Below, in pieces: positions 53,151 to 61,674 of a stretch of 62,311 bases of DNA. Position numbers and translations under genes: made by a program. The notes beneath the pieces were generated by a model, which made no database searches, had not been told where the DNA came from, and was given only the letters and a program-made list of their open reading frames with translations. This stretch comes from an uncultured Bacillota bacterium (lineage in GTDB: Bacteria > Bacillota > Clostridia > Lachnospirales > Lachnospiraceae). Position 1 is the first letter of the stretch, and each line of letters opens with the position of its first letter. The stretch is taken from NCBI GenBank assembly GCA_949291945.1, contig CASEXH010000023.1, positions 1-62,311 of the forward strand, read 5' to 3'.

Positions 53151-53940
53151 TTTCCACCAGCCTTTCTCCCCAATGGTAAGCAAAGAGATAGATACCGAGA
53201 CATAGGGTCATAATACAGATACCCACAGGATTTCCATAGAGTACAGATAAAAAAGAAGGAGAAGAGATCTGCAGATATAAGATGATCCCTAAAGGAAGAA
53301 GGCTCATGATCCGCTGCTCCAGCCGTCTGGAGGCCAGCATTGCCTGGATTTCTTTTTTGACGTCCATCTGTTCTTCCATGGAGGTGATACATTCCTGAAG
53401 GATCTTGCGCATATTGCCGCCCATTTTTTTAGACTGTATGAGAATCTGGGAAAAATTTTGAATATCCTCAATACCACTGCGGCTGCTCAGACTATTCAAT
53501 AGTTTTTCAATAGAAACCCCATGTTCCAGCTGGATTTCCATATAGTGAAACTCCACGACAATTTCCCCTTTTTTGCCGTATATACGTTCCAGATCTTTCC
53601 TGGTTTCCTTAATGGCATTTTCCAGTGAATAACCGGCGGAAATGCTTACCTGAAGAGCAGACAGAGCATCCCGGAACTGAAGCCAGAGCCTGTTTTTACG
53701 CTGTTTTAACTCCTGCTTTTTTCTCTGAAAAATGTAGTAAACTCCCAGAGGGCACAGAAAGAGAAAAGCCAGAGCTTTCTGGTAGAAGAGACGATTAATG
53801 ACAAGACAGACCAGGCAGGCCTCCCCAGTAAAACGGGCCCAATGGAGCCAGGTTAGTTTATGATAAGAAAAAAAGGGGGCTTTTACAGAAACCTGGATTT
53901 TCTTTGAGCGGACCATGGAATGAAAGTTAATATTCTTCAT
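53140..53940 (-). CDS. Tad secretion inner-membrane protein, TadB-like
   Basis: This 266-residue protein has a T2SS protein F domain with DALSALQVSISAGYSLENAIKE and LLNSLSSRSGIEDIQNFSQIL, between hydrophobic helices. It forms the membrane platform of the pilus, driven by TadA. It starts at ATG 53940 and overlaps the end of tadA by 14 bases, and its own end overlaps the next gene by 11 bases. Confidence 0.85.
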   Translation of the reverse strand: MKNINFHSMVRSKKIQVSVKAPFFSYHKLTWLHWARFTGEACLVCLVINRLFYQKALAFLFLCPLGVYYIFQRKKQELKQRKNRLWLQFRDALSALQVSISAGYSLENAIKETRKDLERIYGKKGEIVVEFHYMEIQLEHGVSIEKLLNSLSSRSGIEDIQNFSQILIQSKKMGGNMRKILQECITSMEEQMDVKKEIQAMLASRRLEQRIMSLLPLGIILYLQISSPSFLSVLYGNPVGICIMTLCLGIYLFAYHWGERLVEIEI

Positions 53941-55126
53941 AGTTTATGCCAGCCTTTCTGAATTTTTCTCTGTGAATCATTTCTCCGGTTTTTTCCAGGG
54001 TGCTTTGTCGAATAAAAAGAGGATTCAGCTTAACTTCTTCACCATCCATTCCTTTGATCTCGGAAATTTCCAGAACTTTACGGCTTTTGTCCCGTAGCCT
54101 GCCCAGATGTATAAAAAGATCAAAACCGGAGGCAATCTGTCTGCGGATCACGGGGATCGGAAGCTGTATTCCCATGAGAACCATGGTTTCCAGCCTGCTG
54201 ACCATATCCTGACAGGTATTGGCATGGATCGTGGACAGACTTCCATCATTACCTACATTTACAGCCTGTAGGAGTTGGGCTGCTTCTCCTGAGCGAACTT
54301 CCCCCACGATGATCCTGCTGGGGCGCATACGAAGACAGGCCTTGAGAAGATCGCCGATGGTTATTTCCTGGGACTTTTCTATATTTGCCTGTCTGCATTC
54401 CAACCGTACCAGATTAGGAATTCCCTGAAGCTGCAGTTCTGCATTGTCTTCAATGGTGATCACCCGCTGATCCCCGGGAATATATTGGGACAGTGCATTT
54501 AAGAAGGTTGTTTTTCCAGAACCGGTTCCCCCGCCGATAAGAATGGTATATCCGGCTTCTACCGCTTTTTTTAGAAAATCAGCTGCCTCAGGAGTAAGGC
54601 TGTCCAGTTCCAGGAGTTTTTCCATGGTAATAGGTTCCCGGGGAAACTTTCGGATGGTGAGCACCGGACCGTCAAGAGCTATGGGAGGGATCACAGCGTT
54701 AATCCGTTCTCCTCCCGGCAGGCGGGCATCTACAACAGGTTGAAGGGTATTGATCACCCGATTGCAGCGGGAAGCAATTTGACCGATGACATCCTCCAGC
54801 TTTTCCGGAGAAGAAAAAGTTTTCTCCCATGGGCTAAGCTTTCCATCCTGCTCAATGAAAATCTGGTCCCAGCGGTTTACCATGATTTCGGTAATACTGT
54901 CATTTTCCAGAAGCTCTTCCAGAACGTCCATTTTTCGCAGAGAACAAAATAATTCCATGCGAAGCCCTTCCAGGCGGGCAATAGACAGATAGGTGCTTTT
55001 ACTTTCCTTCAAAAGAAGACGGTCAATAATCTCCAGAACTTCATTATCGGAGACTTCCCAGGTGTTTTCCAGTTCTTTGGCCAGTTCTGTACGCAGCTTA
55101 TTCAGCAGAACTCCGGACTTATCCAT
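53927..55126 (-). CDS. tadA: Tad secretion ATPase TadA/CpaF
   Basis: This 399-residue cytoplasmic ATPase powers pilus assembly. It has Walker A GGGTGSGKTTFLNAL (about 203-215), an Asp box in VITIEDNAELQL, a Walker B region PSRIIVGEVRSGEAAQLLQA and the His box LSTIHANT. Length is typical of bacterial CpaF. It starts at ATG 55126 and overlaps TadZ by eight bases. Confidence 0.93.
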   Translation of the reverse strand: MDKSGVLLNKLRTELAKELENTWEVSDNEVLEIIDRLLLKESKSTYLSIARLEGLRMELFCSLRKMDVLEELLENDSITEIMVNRWDQIFIEQDGKLSPWEKTFSSPEKLEDVIGQIASRCNRVINTLQPVVDARLPGGERINAVIPPIALDGPVLTIRKFPREPITMEKLLELDSLTPEAADFLKKAVEAGYTILIGGGTGSGKTTFLNALSQYIPGDQRVITIEDNAELQLQGIPNLVRLECRQANIEKSQEITIGDLLKACLRMRPSRIIVGEVRSGEAAQLLQAVNVGNDGSLSTIHANTCQDMVSRLETMVLMGIQLPIPVIRRQIASGFDLFIHLGRLRDKSRKVLEISEIKGMDGEEVKLNPLFIRQSTLEKTGEMIHREKFRKAGINYEEY

Positions 55127-56120
55127 GGAAAGCAGTCACCTCCAAAATTTTTCTTATATCTGTGCCCCATTTTCCCCATAGTAGATTTTTGGGAAAATCC
55201 TGGCCTATTTCTGCACAGGGGGCAAAGGGAAGATGAAGTTCCTGGATCTTTGATTCTAATGTGTCTGAGAGGGAAAAAGCTAATTTTTTGAACTGCTCTA
55301 TTTTTTGCCTGGATATCCAGTCGTCTAAAACAGGCATATAAATCTGCGTACACAGATCCAATATAGAAAACAGCTGATCTACACCGTTTCCTATATCCAG
55401 CACCAGAAGATGATAAGAGCTTTCTTTTTCCAGATGGGAGAAGAGAGCAGCCCATTCTCTGCAGCTGATATTCCGAAGATCCTCAAAAGAAGAGACAGCA
55501 GGGATATAGTCCAAATTTCCCCAAGAGCGTACCAGATCTGTCAGTGGAGGAACGGCTCTGCCCTGGCGAAGTGAATAAAAGAGATTGCTCAGGTTTTGGG
55601 AATTATCTCCCTCAGAAAAAATCTGCCAGCCGGAATAATCTTCCATATTCAGATAAAGAACATTCCGGCTTTCTCCCCATATCTGACCTGCGGTAAGGGA
55701 AAAAAGTGTCTTACCGCATCTGCCCAGAGGAGAATAGATTCCGATCAACTGGATTTTCTTTTCATATCCGTAGCTGGCAGCTGTAAATACAGATTCCTGG
55801 CAGTAGGCCATGACCTCCCGAATGAGACTTTCAGCAGACTGATACTTATAGATATACTTTTGGCCCGTATGTTCCAGTTCTCTGTCCGAGGACAGGACGA
55901 TCATATGGGGAATCTGAAGCGCCTGCACCTGACTGCTTAAATTTTCCTCTGCGATAAGTAGAAATTCAGGATGGTTTTTTCCGGCATACTGGCAGAATTT
56001 TTCAGGATCTGTAAAGGCTTCTGCACGGAAAGGCAGTTTTTTTCGATTATTCAGATATTCTGCGAGAGTTCCGGCGTATCCTGCTTCAGAATCGCAGACG
56101 GCGATGGTATTTTTCTTCAA
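55119..56120 (-). CDS. TadZ/CpaE-like pilus localisation ATPase
   Basis: This 333-residue protein has a receiver-like N-terminal half (VCDSEAGYAGTLAEYLN start) and a MinD/ParA-like half whose deviant Walker A reads IYSPLGRCGKTLFSLTAG (about 129-146). TadZ proteins place the pilus machine in the cell. Walker B is poorly defined and the ATP site may be weak. It overlaps the prepilin peptidase gene by four bases and TadA by eight. Confidence 0.78.
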   Translation of the reverse strand: MKKNTIAVCDSEAGYAGTLAEYLNNRKKLPFRAEAFTDPEKFCQYAGKNHPEFLLIAEENLSSQVQALQIPHMIVLSSDRELEHTGQKYIYKYQSAESLIREVMAYCQESVFTAASYGYEKKIQLIGIYSPLGRCGKTLFSLTAGQIWGESRNVLYLNMEDYSGWQIFSEGDNSQNLSNLFYSLRQGRAVPPLTDLVRSWGNLDYIPAVSSFEDLRNISCREWAALFSHLEKESSYHLLVLDIGNGVDQLFSILDLCTQIYMPVLDDWISRQKIEQFKKLAFSLSDTLESKIQELHLPFAPCAEIGQDFPKNLLWGKWGTDIRKILEVTAFHG

Positions 56121-56629
56121 TAGCAGACCCCTCCTGTCAATAATATGATTCCAACAAAAATAGAAACTGTGAAATGGAAATTTTCAGGTTCCAGTCCTTT
56201 TCTCCGATAAGGCTTCCAGCTTCTGTTCCCTCTGCAGCTATAAAAATAGCTTATGAAATAAGAAATGCGCTCCTTGAGATTTCCGCAGGAAATAAGAAAT
56301 GCAAAAGAAAGAATTGCCCCTGTAAGGAAGGTAAGCAGAAGTAAGCTGAGAACTTTCGGATACCCTAGGATACCTCCCAGAACAGAGAGAAGCTTTATGT
56401 CTCCGCCTCCGATCATACGGAAATAGAACAGGGGAAGGAGACAGAGCAGGGGGAAGAAGGATCCGGAGAAAAAATGCAGGATTCCGGCAAAACCGGAATA
56501 AAAGATATCCAGGATCAGGCCGGAACCAAAGCCCAGGCAGATTAGCCGGTTGTCTACCTTTTCCTGTAAAAGATCCATAAGAAGCCCTCCGCCGGCAATG
56601 GTAAAAAGCAATGTTTCCCGGATGGGCAC
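56117..56629 (-). CDS. Prepilin peptidase, A24 family (first gene of the Tad operon)
   Basis: This 170-residue membrane protein has the A24 active-site aspartates, one in LLMDLLQEKVDNRL and one in MIGGGDIKLLSVLG, with about six helices, matching TadV/CpaA. It opens the Tad operon and would process Flp and TadE-type proteins. It starts at ATG 56629 after GAGGTGATC. The 5' leader is described separately. A second A24 peptidase lies at 48996-49451. Confidence 0.87.
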   Translation of the reverse strand: MPIRETLLFTIAGGGLLMDLLQEKVDNRLICLGFGSGLILDIFYSGFAGILHFFSGSFFPLLCLLPLFYFRMIGGGDIKLLSVLGGILGYPKVLSLLLLTFLTGAILSFAFLISCGNLKERISYFISYFYSCRGNRSWKPYRRKGLEPENFHFTVSIFVGIILLTGGVCY

Positions 56630-56639
56630 ATGATCACCT

Positions 56640-56735
56640 CTTTTCTATATAGGAAAAAATAAAAGGGAAATCTGGACCGGAAGGTCCGTAGAATGAAAAG
56701 ATACTTGAGACTTTCCCGTGTGGGGAAAGATTTTC
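56640..56735 (-). promoter_or_regulatory. Tad operon leader with competing hairpins
   Basis: On the minus strand the leader first offers CTTTCCCC-ACAC-GGGAAAG (forward 56711-56729). The same GGGAAAG can instead pair downstream: GGGAAAGTCT (56708-56717) with AGATTTCCC (56665-56673), enclosing GGACC-TTCC-GGTCC (56674-56687), and is then followed by the T-rich run TTTTATTTTTT (56654-56664). The two structures cannot coexist, and the second has the form of an intrinsic terminator just 25-35 bases before the first start codon. Confidence 0.6.
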
Positions 56736-56751
56736 TGTTGATGTAAGACAG

Positions 56752-56780
56752 ATTATACCTACGAAAAGAGGATATGTAAA
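56752..56780 (-). promoter_or_regulatory. Consensus promoter of the Tad operon
   Basis: On the minus strand TTTACA (56775-56780) and TATAAT (56752-56757) are exactly 17 bases apart. Transcription would begin near 56745, giving a leader of about 115 bases before the first start codon at 56629. Confidence 0.8.
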
Positions 56781-56987
56781 GAAAAATACTGCACAAAAAG
56801 AGAGTTTGGAAACAGTAAACAAAAACTTACGGTTGTAAAAGAGAAAAATTCAGGTAATATATAAAAAATATGGGGATAAATTGTCTGGTAAAAGGAAAAA
56901 CAAAATTCTGTCAGGCTTACAAAGAACATTTGAAAAGATAGATTTTAGAGAAATCAACGAAACTTTCATGACAATAGTAGCTGTATC
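56781..56987. other. AT-rich intergenic stretch between Tad and rhomboid promoters
   Basis: I see no gene or strong hairpin in this 207-base AT-rich stretch. It separates the divergent promoters at 56752-56780 (minus) and 56988-57016 (plus) and may hold operators for either unit. Confidence 0.4.
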
Positions 56988-57016
56988 TTGCATAAGTAAG
57001 GTAAAAGTTTTATAAT
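56988..57016 (+). promoter_or_regulatory. Promoter of the rhomboid gene
   Basis: TTGCAT at 56988-56993 and TATAAT at 57011-57016 are separated by 17 bases. The -10 is perfect and the -35 matches 4 of 6. It lies 39 bases before the TTG start. Confidence 0.7.
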
Positions 57017-57054
57017 ACACTTGAATTAGAAAAATTAGGAAGATTACAGACAAA

Positions 57055-57678
57055 TTGAAAGATTTTAACCGAGCCATTACCTTTTGGAAGCAAGCACCTG
57101 TGAATCACACGATCATTCTATTGAACATTCTGGTATTTATCCTGGTGGAACTTACCGGTTCCTGGGAAGATACCAGCCATATGCTCAGATGGGGAGCAGC
57201 GGGAACTCTGAATATAGCGGAAAACCATGAATATTATCGTTTGTTTACTGCTATGTTTCTTCATTTTGGAATTCGGCATCTGGGAAATAATATGCTTGTA
57301 CTTCTTTTTTTGGGAGACTGCCTGGAGAAAAATCTGGGCGGAGTAAGATATGGGGTTCTTTACCTTTTAGGGGGAGCCGGAGCAAACCTCCTATCTCTTT
57401 TTCATGAAATCTATTCCAATGAGTATGTGGTGTCCGCCGGGGCCTCCGGTGGAGTGTTCGCTGTGATCGGCGGATTATTTTATATTGTGCTCAGAAATAA
57501 AGGTCATACCGAAAATTTTACTTCCCGTCAGCTTCTTATACTGGCCTTTCTTTCGCTGTATCATGGAGTGACAAGCACTGGAATTAACAACATGGCACAT
57601 TTTGGAGGCCTGGCGTTAGGGTTCCTTTTGGGGATTCTTCTTTATCATACGAAAAAACCTTTTGAGACGATCAGGTAA
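57055..57678 (+). CDS. Rhomboid family intramembrane serine protease
   Basis: This 207-residue membrane protein cuts other membrane proteins within the bilayer. The catalytic dyad is Ser131 in SAGASGGVFAVIGG and His182 in NNMAHFGGLALGFLLG. Asn79/His75 in HFGIRHLGNNM supply the oxyanion region. Six helices fit a standard bacterial rhomboid. No in-frame ATG precedes the first helix, so TTG 57055 is taken as the start, though its ribosome site is weak. It converges with the histidine kinase gene, overlapping it by eight bases. The substrate is unknown; TadE- or pilin-type helices nearby are possible but untested. Confidence 0.88.
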   Translation: MKDFNRAITFWKQAPVNHTIILLNILVFILVELTGSWEDTSHMLRWGAAGTLNIAENHEYYRLFTAMFLHFGIRHLGNNMLVLLFLGDCLEKNLGGVRYGVLYLLGGAGANLLSLFHEIYSNEYVVSAGASGGVFAVIGGLFYIVLRNKGHTENFTSRQLLILAFLSLYHGVTSTGINNMAHFGGLALGFLLGILLYHTKKPFETIR

Positions 57679-58399
57679 TGGGCAGTATTACGGTGAAAGA
57701 AGTTTCTTCTCCCGCAGCGGAACGAAAGAAAATATGGCCTTTGTGAGCAGATACGATTCTTTTGCAAATGGCCAGTCCAAGACCGGTGCCTCCCTGTTTG
57801 TGGGTGACAAATGGCTCAAAAATATCCTTCTGATAACCGACAGGTATGCCTGTGCCGGTATCCTTTACATACAGATAGACATTTTCTCCGTCACAGCTTA
57901 GAGAACATCGGATCAGTCCCTGACTTCCGATAGCTTCCCTGGCATTGGTAAGAAGGTTCAGGAGAACCTGACGGATCTTGGTAGGGTCTGCGCTGATCAG
58001 AGGAATTGCAGTTTCTTTTTGATAGAGTACAGAGATTCCCAGATCCTGGCAAAGGGGAGTTACCGATTCTACTGTTTCCCGAAAAATATGATCCAGATTT
58101 ATTTCCTGTAAATGCAGCTTGGCAGAATTATTAAAAGAAGAAAATTCTTCCAGAAGAGCTTTAAGAAAATTCATATTTTCCATGACTTTTTCCCAGCAGT
58201 CATCCTTTACAATTTCCGGATGATGACTTTCAAAAAGCTGGAGAAAGCTATTGATAAGTGTTACAGGGTTGCGGATTTCATGAGAAATCTGTGACAGCAG
58301 AAATTGTTGTTTGATTTGTAATTCCTGATAAAGGGTTTTATAGTCAGAATTGTTGTCTCCCGGTATGGGAAAAACAGAAGAGTCTGTTTGTGATTCCAT
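57671..58399 (-). CDS. Soluble orphan sensor histidine kinase
   Basis: This 242-residue protein has a short N-terminal region without membrane helices, an H-box LSQISHEIRNPVTLINS (His40), a DHp helix pair, and an HATPase domain with the N-box NLLTNAREAI, the G1 box DTGTGIP and the G2 box GGTGLGLAICKRI. It resembles the compact kinases that feed the sporulation phosphorelay. No response regulator gene is beside it. It starts at ATG 58399 after GGAGG. Confidence 0.87.
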   Translation of the reverse strand: MESQTDSSVFPIPGDNNSDYKTLYQELQIKQQFLLSQISHEIRNPVTLINSFLQLFESHHPEIVKDDCWEKVMENMNFLKALLEEFSSFNNSAKLHLQEINLDHIFRETVESVTPLCQDLGISVLYQKETAIPLISADPTKIRQVLLNLLTNAREAIGSQGLIRCSLSCDGENVYLYVKDTGTGIPVGYQKDIFEPFVTHKQGGTGLGLAICKRIVSAHKGHIFFRSAAGEETSFTVILPIT

Positions 58400-58555
58400 A
58401 ATATTCCTCCCAAATTTTTTTTCGTAGATAGTTTAGCACTGAAATTTTTAAATGGCAATTAAATTTGTTATACAAAAATTTGCAAATTTCGACAAAAGTG
58501 TCACATATACCGAATGAAATTCGGATATATAGTATAGGAAAGGAGAACACAAAAA

Positions 58556-58963
58556 ATGAAAGACTGTTTATTCTGTAAAATTGCTAATGGGGAGATCCCA
58601 TCAGCCACTCTCTATGAGGATGAGAAGTTCAGGGTGATTCTGGATCTTGGGCCGGCAACCAAGGGACATGCTCTGATTCTTCCAAAATCACATTACGAAA
58701 ATCTCTATGAATTGCCGGATTCATTGGCGGGAGAAGCCATGGTGCTTGCAAAAAAGATTATTACGGGGATGAAAGATGTTTTAAACTGTGACGGATATAA
58801 TGTAGTCCAGAACAATGGTAAGGCTGCAGGGCAGACAGTCTTTCATTTCCATATGCATCTAATACCAAGAAGGGATGGAGACGAAGCAGGAATTTCCTGG
58901 ACACCGGGAACATTGACTCCGGAGGATCAGAAGGAGATTCTGTCAAAATTTTCTTTAAAATAA
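58556..58963 (+). CDS. HIT family nucleotide-binding protein
   Basis: This 135-residue protein has the histidine triad FHFHMHLIPRR near residues 98-108 and an N-terminal CLFCKIANGEIPSATLYEDE, where the two Cys form a zinc site typical of the Hint subgroup. Members hydrolyse nucleoside phosphoramidates or similar AMP compounds. The start follows AAAGGAG. A dyad (ATACCGAAT/ATTCGGATAT) near 58508-58532 lies just before it and could be an operator. Confidence 0.93.
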   Translation: MKDCLFCKIANGEIPSATLYEDEKFRVILDLGPATKGHALILPKSHYENLYELPDSLAGEAMVLAKKIITGMKDVLNCDGYNVVQNNGKAAGQTVFHFHMHLIPRRDGDEAGISWTPGTLTPEDQKEILSKFSLK

Positions 58964-58981
58964 CAGAAGTGGATACAAAAG

Positions 58982-59551
58982 ATGAACGAAGAAAGATTTC
59001 GGGAAATCTATGAGCAATACTATCGTTTGGTAAAGAGTGTTGCGTTCAGTGTATTGAACGATTATGACTTTGCAGAAGATGTATCCCAGGAAGTATTTCT
59101 TTTATTTTCGCAGAAAGTCGAAACTTTAAAAGAAGAATACTATAATCAGTGGTTTCTTGTGAATACAAAAAGAAAAGCCATTGACTTTTGCAGGAAAGCT
59201 TACCAGGTACACGAAATTGCAGCATCCATGTGTCCCGACGAAGACGGAGGACATCTGGATAATGCAGTCGAATGGCTTGGCGATGTAAAACAAAATTTCT
59301 TTGAAGATGAGATCGCACATAAGATTACGTTAAGAGAATTGACAGGAAAATTATTTGAAGATTTAGCCAATAAAAACAGCGAATGGTATGAAATCATGAT
59401 GAGAACTGTTGTGGAAGGTGAAAGCACAGAGGAAGTAGCCCATGCTCTTGGCATCTCCATAGGAAACCTGAGAGCCAAGAAGCACAGAATGAAAAAGTGG
59501 ATTAAAGAAAATTTCAAGGAAATCTACGAAGAATCCGGACTATTTCACTGA
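58982..59551 (+). CDS. ECF-type RNA polymerase sigma factor (second)
   Basis: This 189-residue sigma factor has region 2 near residues 5-75 (EQYYRLVKSVAFSVLNDYDFAEDVSQEVFLLF) and region 4 near 115-175, with VVEGESTEEVAHALGISIGNLRAKKHRMKKWIKE. It is distinct from the first sigma factor at 271. The likely partner, a DUF4367 membrane protein, lies at 60692, with murG inverted between. The ribosome site (AGAAGTGG) is weak. The gene may be cotranscribed with the HIT gene (18-base gap). Confidence 0.88.
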   Translation: MNEERFREIYEQYYRLVKSVAFSVLNDYDFAEDVSQEVFLLFSQKVETLKEEYYNQWFLVNTKRKAIDFCRKAYQVHEIAASMCPDEDGGHLDNAVEWLGDVKQNFFEDEIAHKITLRELTGKLFEDLANKNSEWYEIMMRTVVEGESTEEVAHALGISIGNLRAKKHRMKKWIKENFKEIYEESGLFH

Positions 59552-60604
59552 ATTTTCGAAAAGCTGTACGATTAATTCGATGGAATCTTTATGCTTGCTT
59601 GAGGACATTGCAGTGATATAGGATTCCCGGTTTTTGTAGAGGTCATGAACAGCATCCAGGAGAGACTCCTTTGTGATTTCCTCTTCTTCCAGAACCTTGC
59701 TGTATCCCAGGTGCTCAAAAGAGCGGGCATTCAGGATCTGGTCGCCCCGGCTGGCCCGGGCAGAAAGAGGAATGAGCAGATTGGGCTTATTTAAAGCGCT
59801 GAGTTCACAGATTGCATTGGCACCGGCTCTTGAAATTACAATATCCGCTAATGCAAAAAGATCGGCCAGCTCTTTCTTAATATATTCATATTGCATATAG
59901 CCTTTGGTGTCTCTCAGACTCTCGTCTAACTTGCCTTTTCCGCAGAGATGTACCACCTGGAAATCCTTCAGAAGTTCTGGAAGGATGGATCTTACAGCTT
60001 CGTTGACAGCTGTGGCTCCCAGGCTTCCTCCGATGATCAGGATAACAGGCTTATCCGGAGAAAGTCCGGTAAAGGCCAGGCCCTTTTCTCTGCTTCCGGT
60101 GAGAAGTTCCTGACGAATAGGGGTTCCTGTAAGAACCGCTTTATCTTTAGGCAGGTTGGAAATGGTTTCAGGAAAATTACAACAGACCTTTGTGGCAAAG
60201 GGGATACAGATTTTATTGGCAAGTCCGGGGGTCATATCTGATTCATGGATGAAAGTAGGGATTTTTCTCCTGCTTGCAGCGATTACTACAGGAACTGTGA
60301 CAAAACCGCCTTTGGAAAAGACAACGTCTGGTTTCAGTTTCTTCATAAGTTTTTTCGCTTCCATGAATCCTTTCAGAACCCGGAATGGATCTGTAAAGTT
60401 TTTAACATCAAAGTAGCGCCTTAATTTACCAGAAGAGATTCCGTAATAAGGAATCCCAAGTTCTTCAATAAGTTTTTTTTCAATTCCTTCATAGGAACCA
60501 ATGTAAGAAATTTTATATCCTAGTTCCTTTAATCTGGGTATCATGGCAATATTAGGGGTTACATGTCCGGCAGTACCTCCGCCGGTAAGAACGATATGTT
60601 TCAT
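59540..60604 (-). CDS. murG: MurG, undecaprenyl-PP-MurNAc-pentapeptide GlcNAc transferase
   Basis: This 354-residue glycosyltransferase adds GlcNAc from UDP-GlcNAc to lipid I, forming lipid II on the inner face of the membrane. It has the GGGTAGHVTPN N-terminal motif, FSKGGFVTVPVVIAA, the GGSLGATAVNE loop and the C-terminal SRAGANAICELSALNKPNLLIPL donor-binding region. It starts at ATG 60604 after AGGAGGAAC. It stands alone on the minus strand, outside a dcw cluster, and its 3' end overlaps the sigma factor gene by 12 bases. Confidence 0.95.
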   Translation of the reverse strand: MKHIVLTGGGTAGHVTPNIAMIPRLKELGYKISYIGSYEGIEKKLIEELGIPYYGISSGKLRRYFDVKNFTDPFRVLKGFMEAKKLMKKLKPDVVFSKGGFVTVPVVIAASRRKIPTFIHESDMTPGLANKICIPFATKVCCNFPETISNLPKDKAVLTGTPIRQELLTGSREKGLAFTGLSPDKPVILIIGGSLGATAVNEAVRSILPELLKDFQVVHLCGKGKLDESLRDTKGYMQYEYIKKELADLFALADIVISRAGANAICELSALNKPNLLIPLSARASRGDQILNARSFEHLGYSKVLEEEEITKESLLDAVHDLYKNRESYITAMSSSKHKDSIELIVQLFENSVK

Positions 60605-60691
60605 GGTGTTCCTCCTGATTTAAAAAGTAACTACAACTATATGATAATATGATACACTTGCGGGGAAAAGTCAAGAAAAGTTAGGAGTTTC

Positions 60692-61657
60692 ATGAGTAAA
60701 ATAAAAGAAAAGAACATCAGTGCAAAGCTTCGATCTGCTGAAGAAGCAAAGGACCGGGAATTTGAACAGTGGGTACAGCAGCAATTTATGGCAGAAGCGG
60801 CGGCTATTGAAAAAGAGATTGATGAGATCCCCGATTCTGAAGAATTTGAACCTACAGAAGAAAAATTCCAGAAGCTTTTGCAGAGAGCAAAAGAGCAGGG
60901 CTCCGTCTATTCAGAGCCTGAATCTATACAAACGAAAGTAAGCGAAGATAGAGCCAAAGAGAAAAATGGTATTATAACCAGCGAAAAAATTATAAGTAAA
61001 AAACTGAATAATGAAAAATTGAATAAGGAACCAAAAGAAACTGACCATATAAGAAGCAGACGCAAGTTTGCAGGAGTAGGAGAGAAGGTGGTAAAGTGGG
61101 CTGCTGTTGCGGCGATAACAGTATTTGGAATCTTCGGAGTTTCCATGACCAGTGAGGCGAACAGGGCTTATGTGATGGAGACAGTTAATAGCATGACGGG
61201 GAAGAGTACAGAAACGGAAGTTGATAATGATGACATGTTAAGTAATGCTACAACTGAAGAGGAGGCATGGGAGAATATTATAAGCACATTCAATATAGAA
61301 ATGCCTCAATTTTTTTACTGGCCAGAGGGATTTGAATATAAAGACTATACTGTTGATATAGACGCTCAAACAGCGATTGTTCAATATATGAGAAGTGAAG
61401 AGTCTATATGTTTTATGGTTATTTCTAATATACAGAATGCTTCTCTTTTGGCAACCAGCGATTCTGGAGAAAAAGTAAAAGATATAAATAGTGAAGTAAT
61501 GGAGGAAATTAATTCTACATTGTGGAGAGTATTGGATGAAGGCGATGTGCGGCCAACTTATATACTTCAGTGGGAGTATAAGAATGTATATTATGAACTG
61601 TCTGGAAAGCTTTTAGAAACAGAGATGGAAGATATTGCAAAAAATATTATGTATTAG
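60692..61657 (+). CDS. DUF4367 membrane protein, probable anti-sigma factor
   Basis: This 321-residue protein has a long charged cytoplasmic N-terminus (1-130, rich in Glu and Lys), one membrane helix (about 133-153, VVKWAAVAAITVFGIFGVSM) and an extracytoplasmic C-terminal DUF4367-like region (FFYWPEGFEYKDYTVD onward). DUF4367 proteins are usual partners of ECF sigma factors, so this one probably works with the sigma at 58982 although murG lies between them on the other strand. The start follows TTAGGAG. The next gene follows after 17 bases. Confidence 0.78.
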   Translation: MSKIKEKNISAKLRSAEEAKDREFEQWVQQQFMAEAAAIEKEIDEIPDSEEFEPTEEKFQKLLQRAKEQGSVYSEPESIQTKVSEDRAKEKNGIITSEKIISKKLNNEKLNKEPKETDHIRSRRKFAGVGEKVVKWAAVAAITVFGIFGVSMTSEANRAYVMETVNSMTGKSTETEVDNDDMLSNATTEEEAWENIISTFNIEMPQFFYWPEGFEYKDYTVDIDAQTAIVQYMRSEESICFMVISNIQNASLLATSDSGEKVKDINSEVMEEINSTLWRVLDEGDVRPTYILQWEYKNVYYELSGKLLETEMEDIAKNIMY

Positions 61658-61674
61658 GAGAGTGTTGTTAAATT

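Noticed and set aside
53151..53183. Longer start of the TadC-like protein at 53183
   Set aside because: It would begin with TTG inside the TadB gene with a larger overlap; the TTG at 53150 has equal support and a smaller overlap. The choice is not certain.
56640..56760. c-di-GMP riboswitch
   Set aside because: The leader is too short and lacks the tetraloop and receptor-like core I associate with either c-di-GMP class; only competing hairpins are visible.
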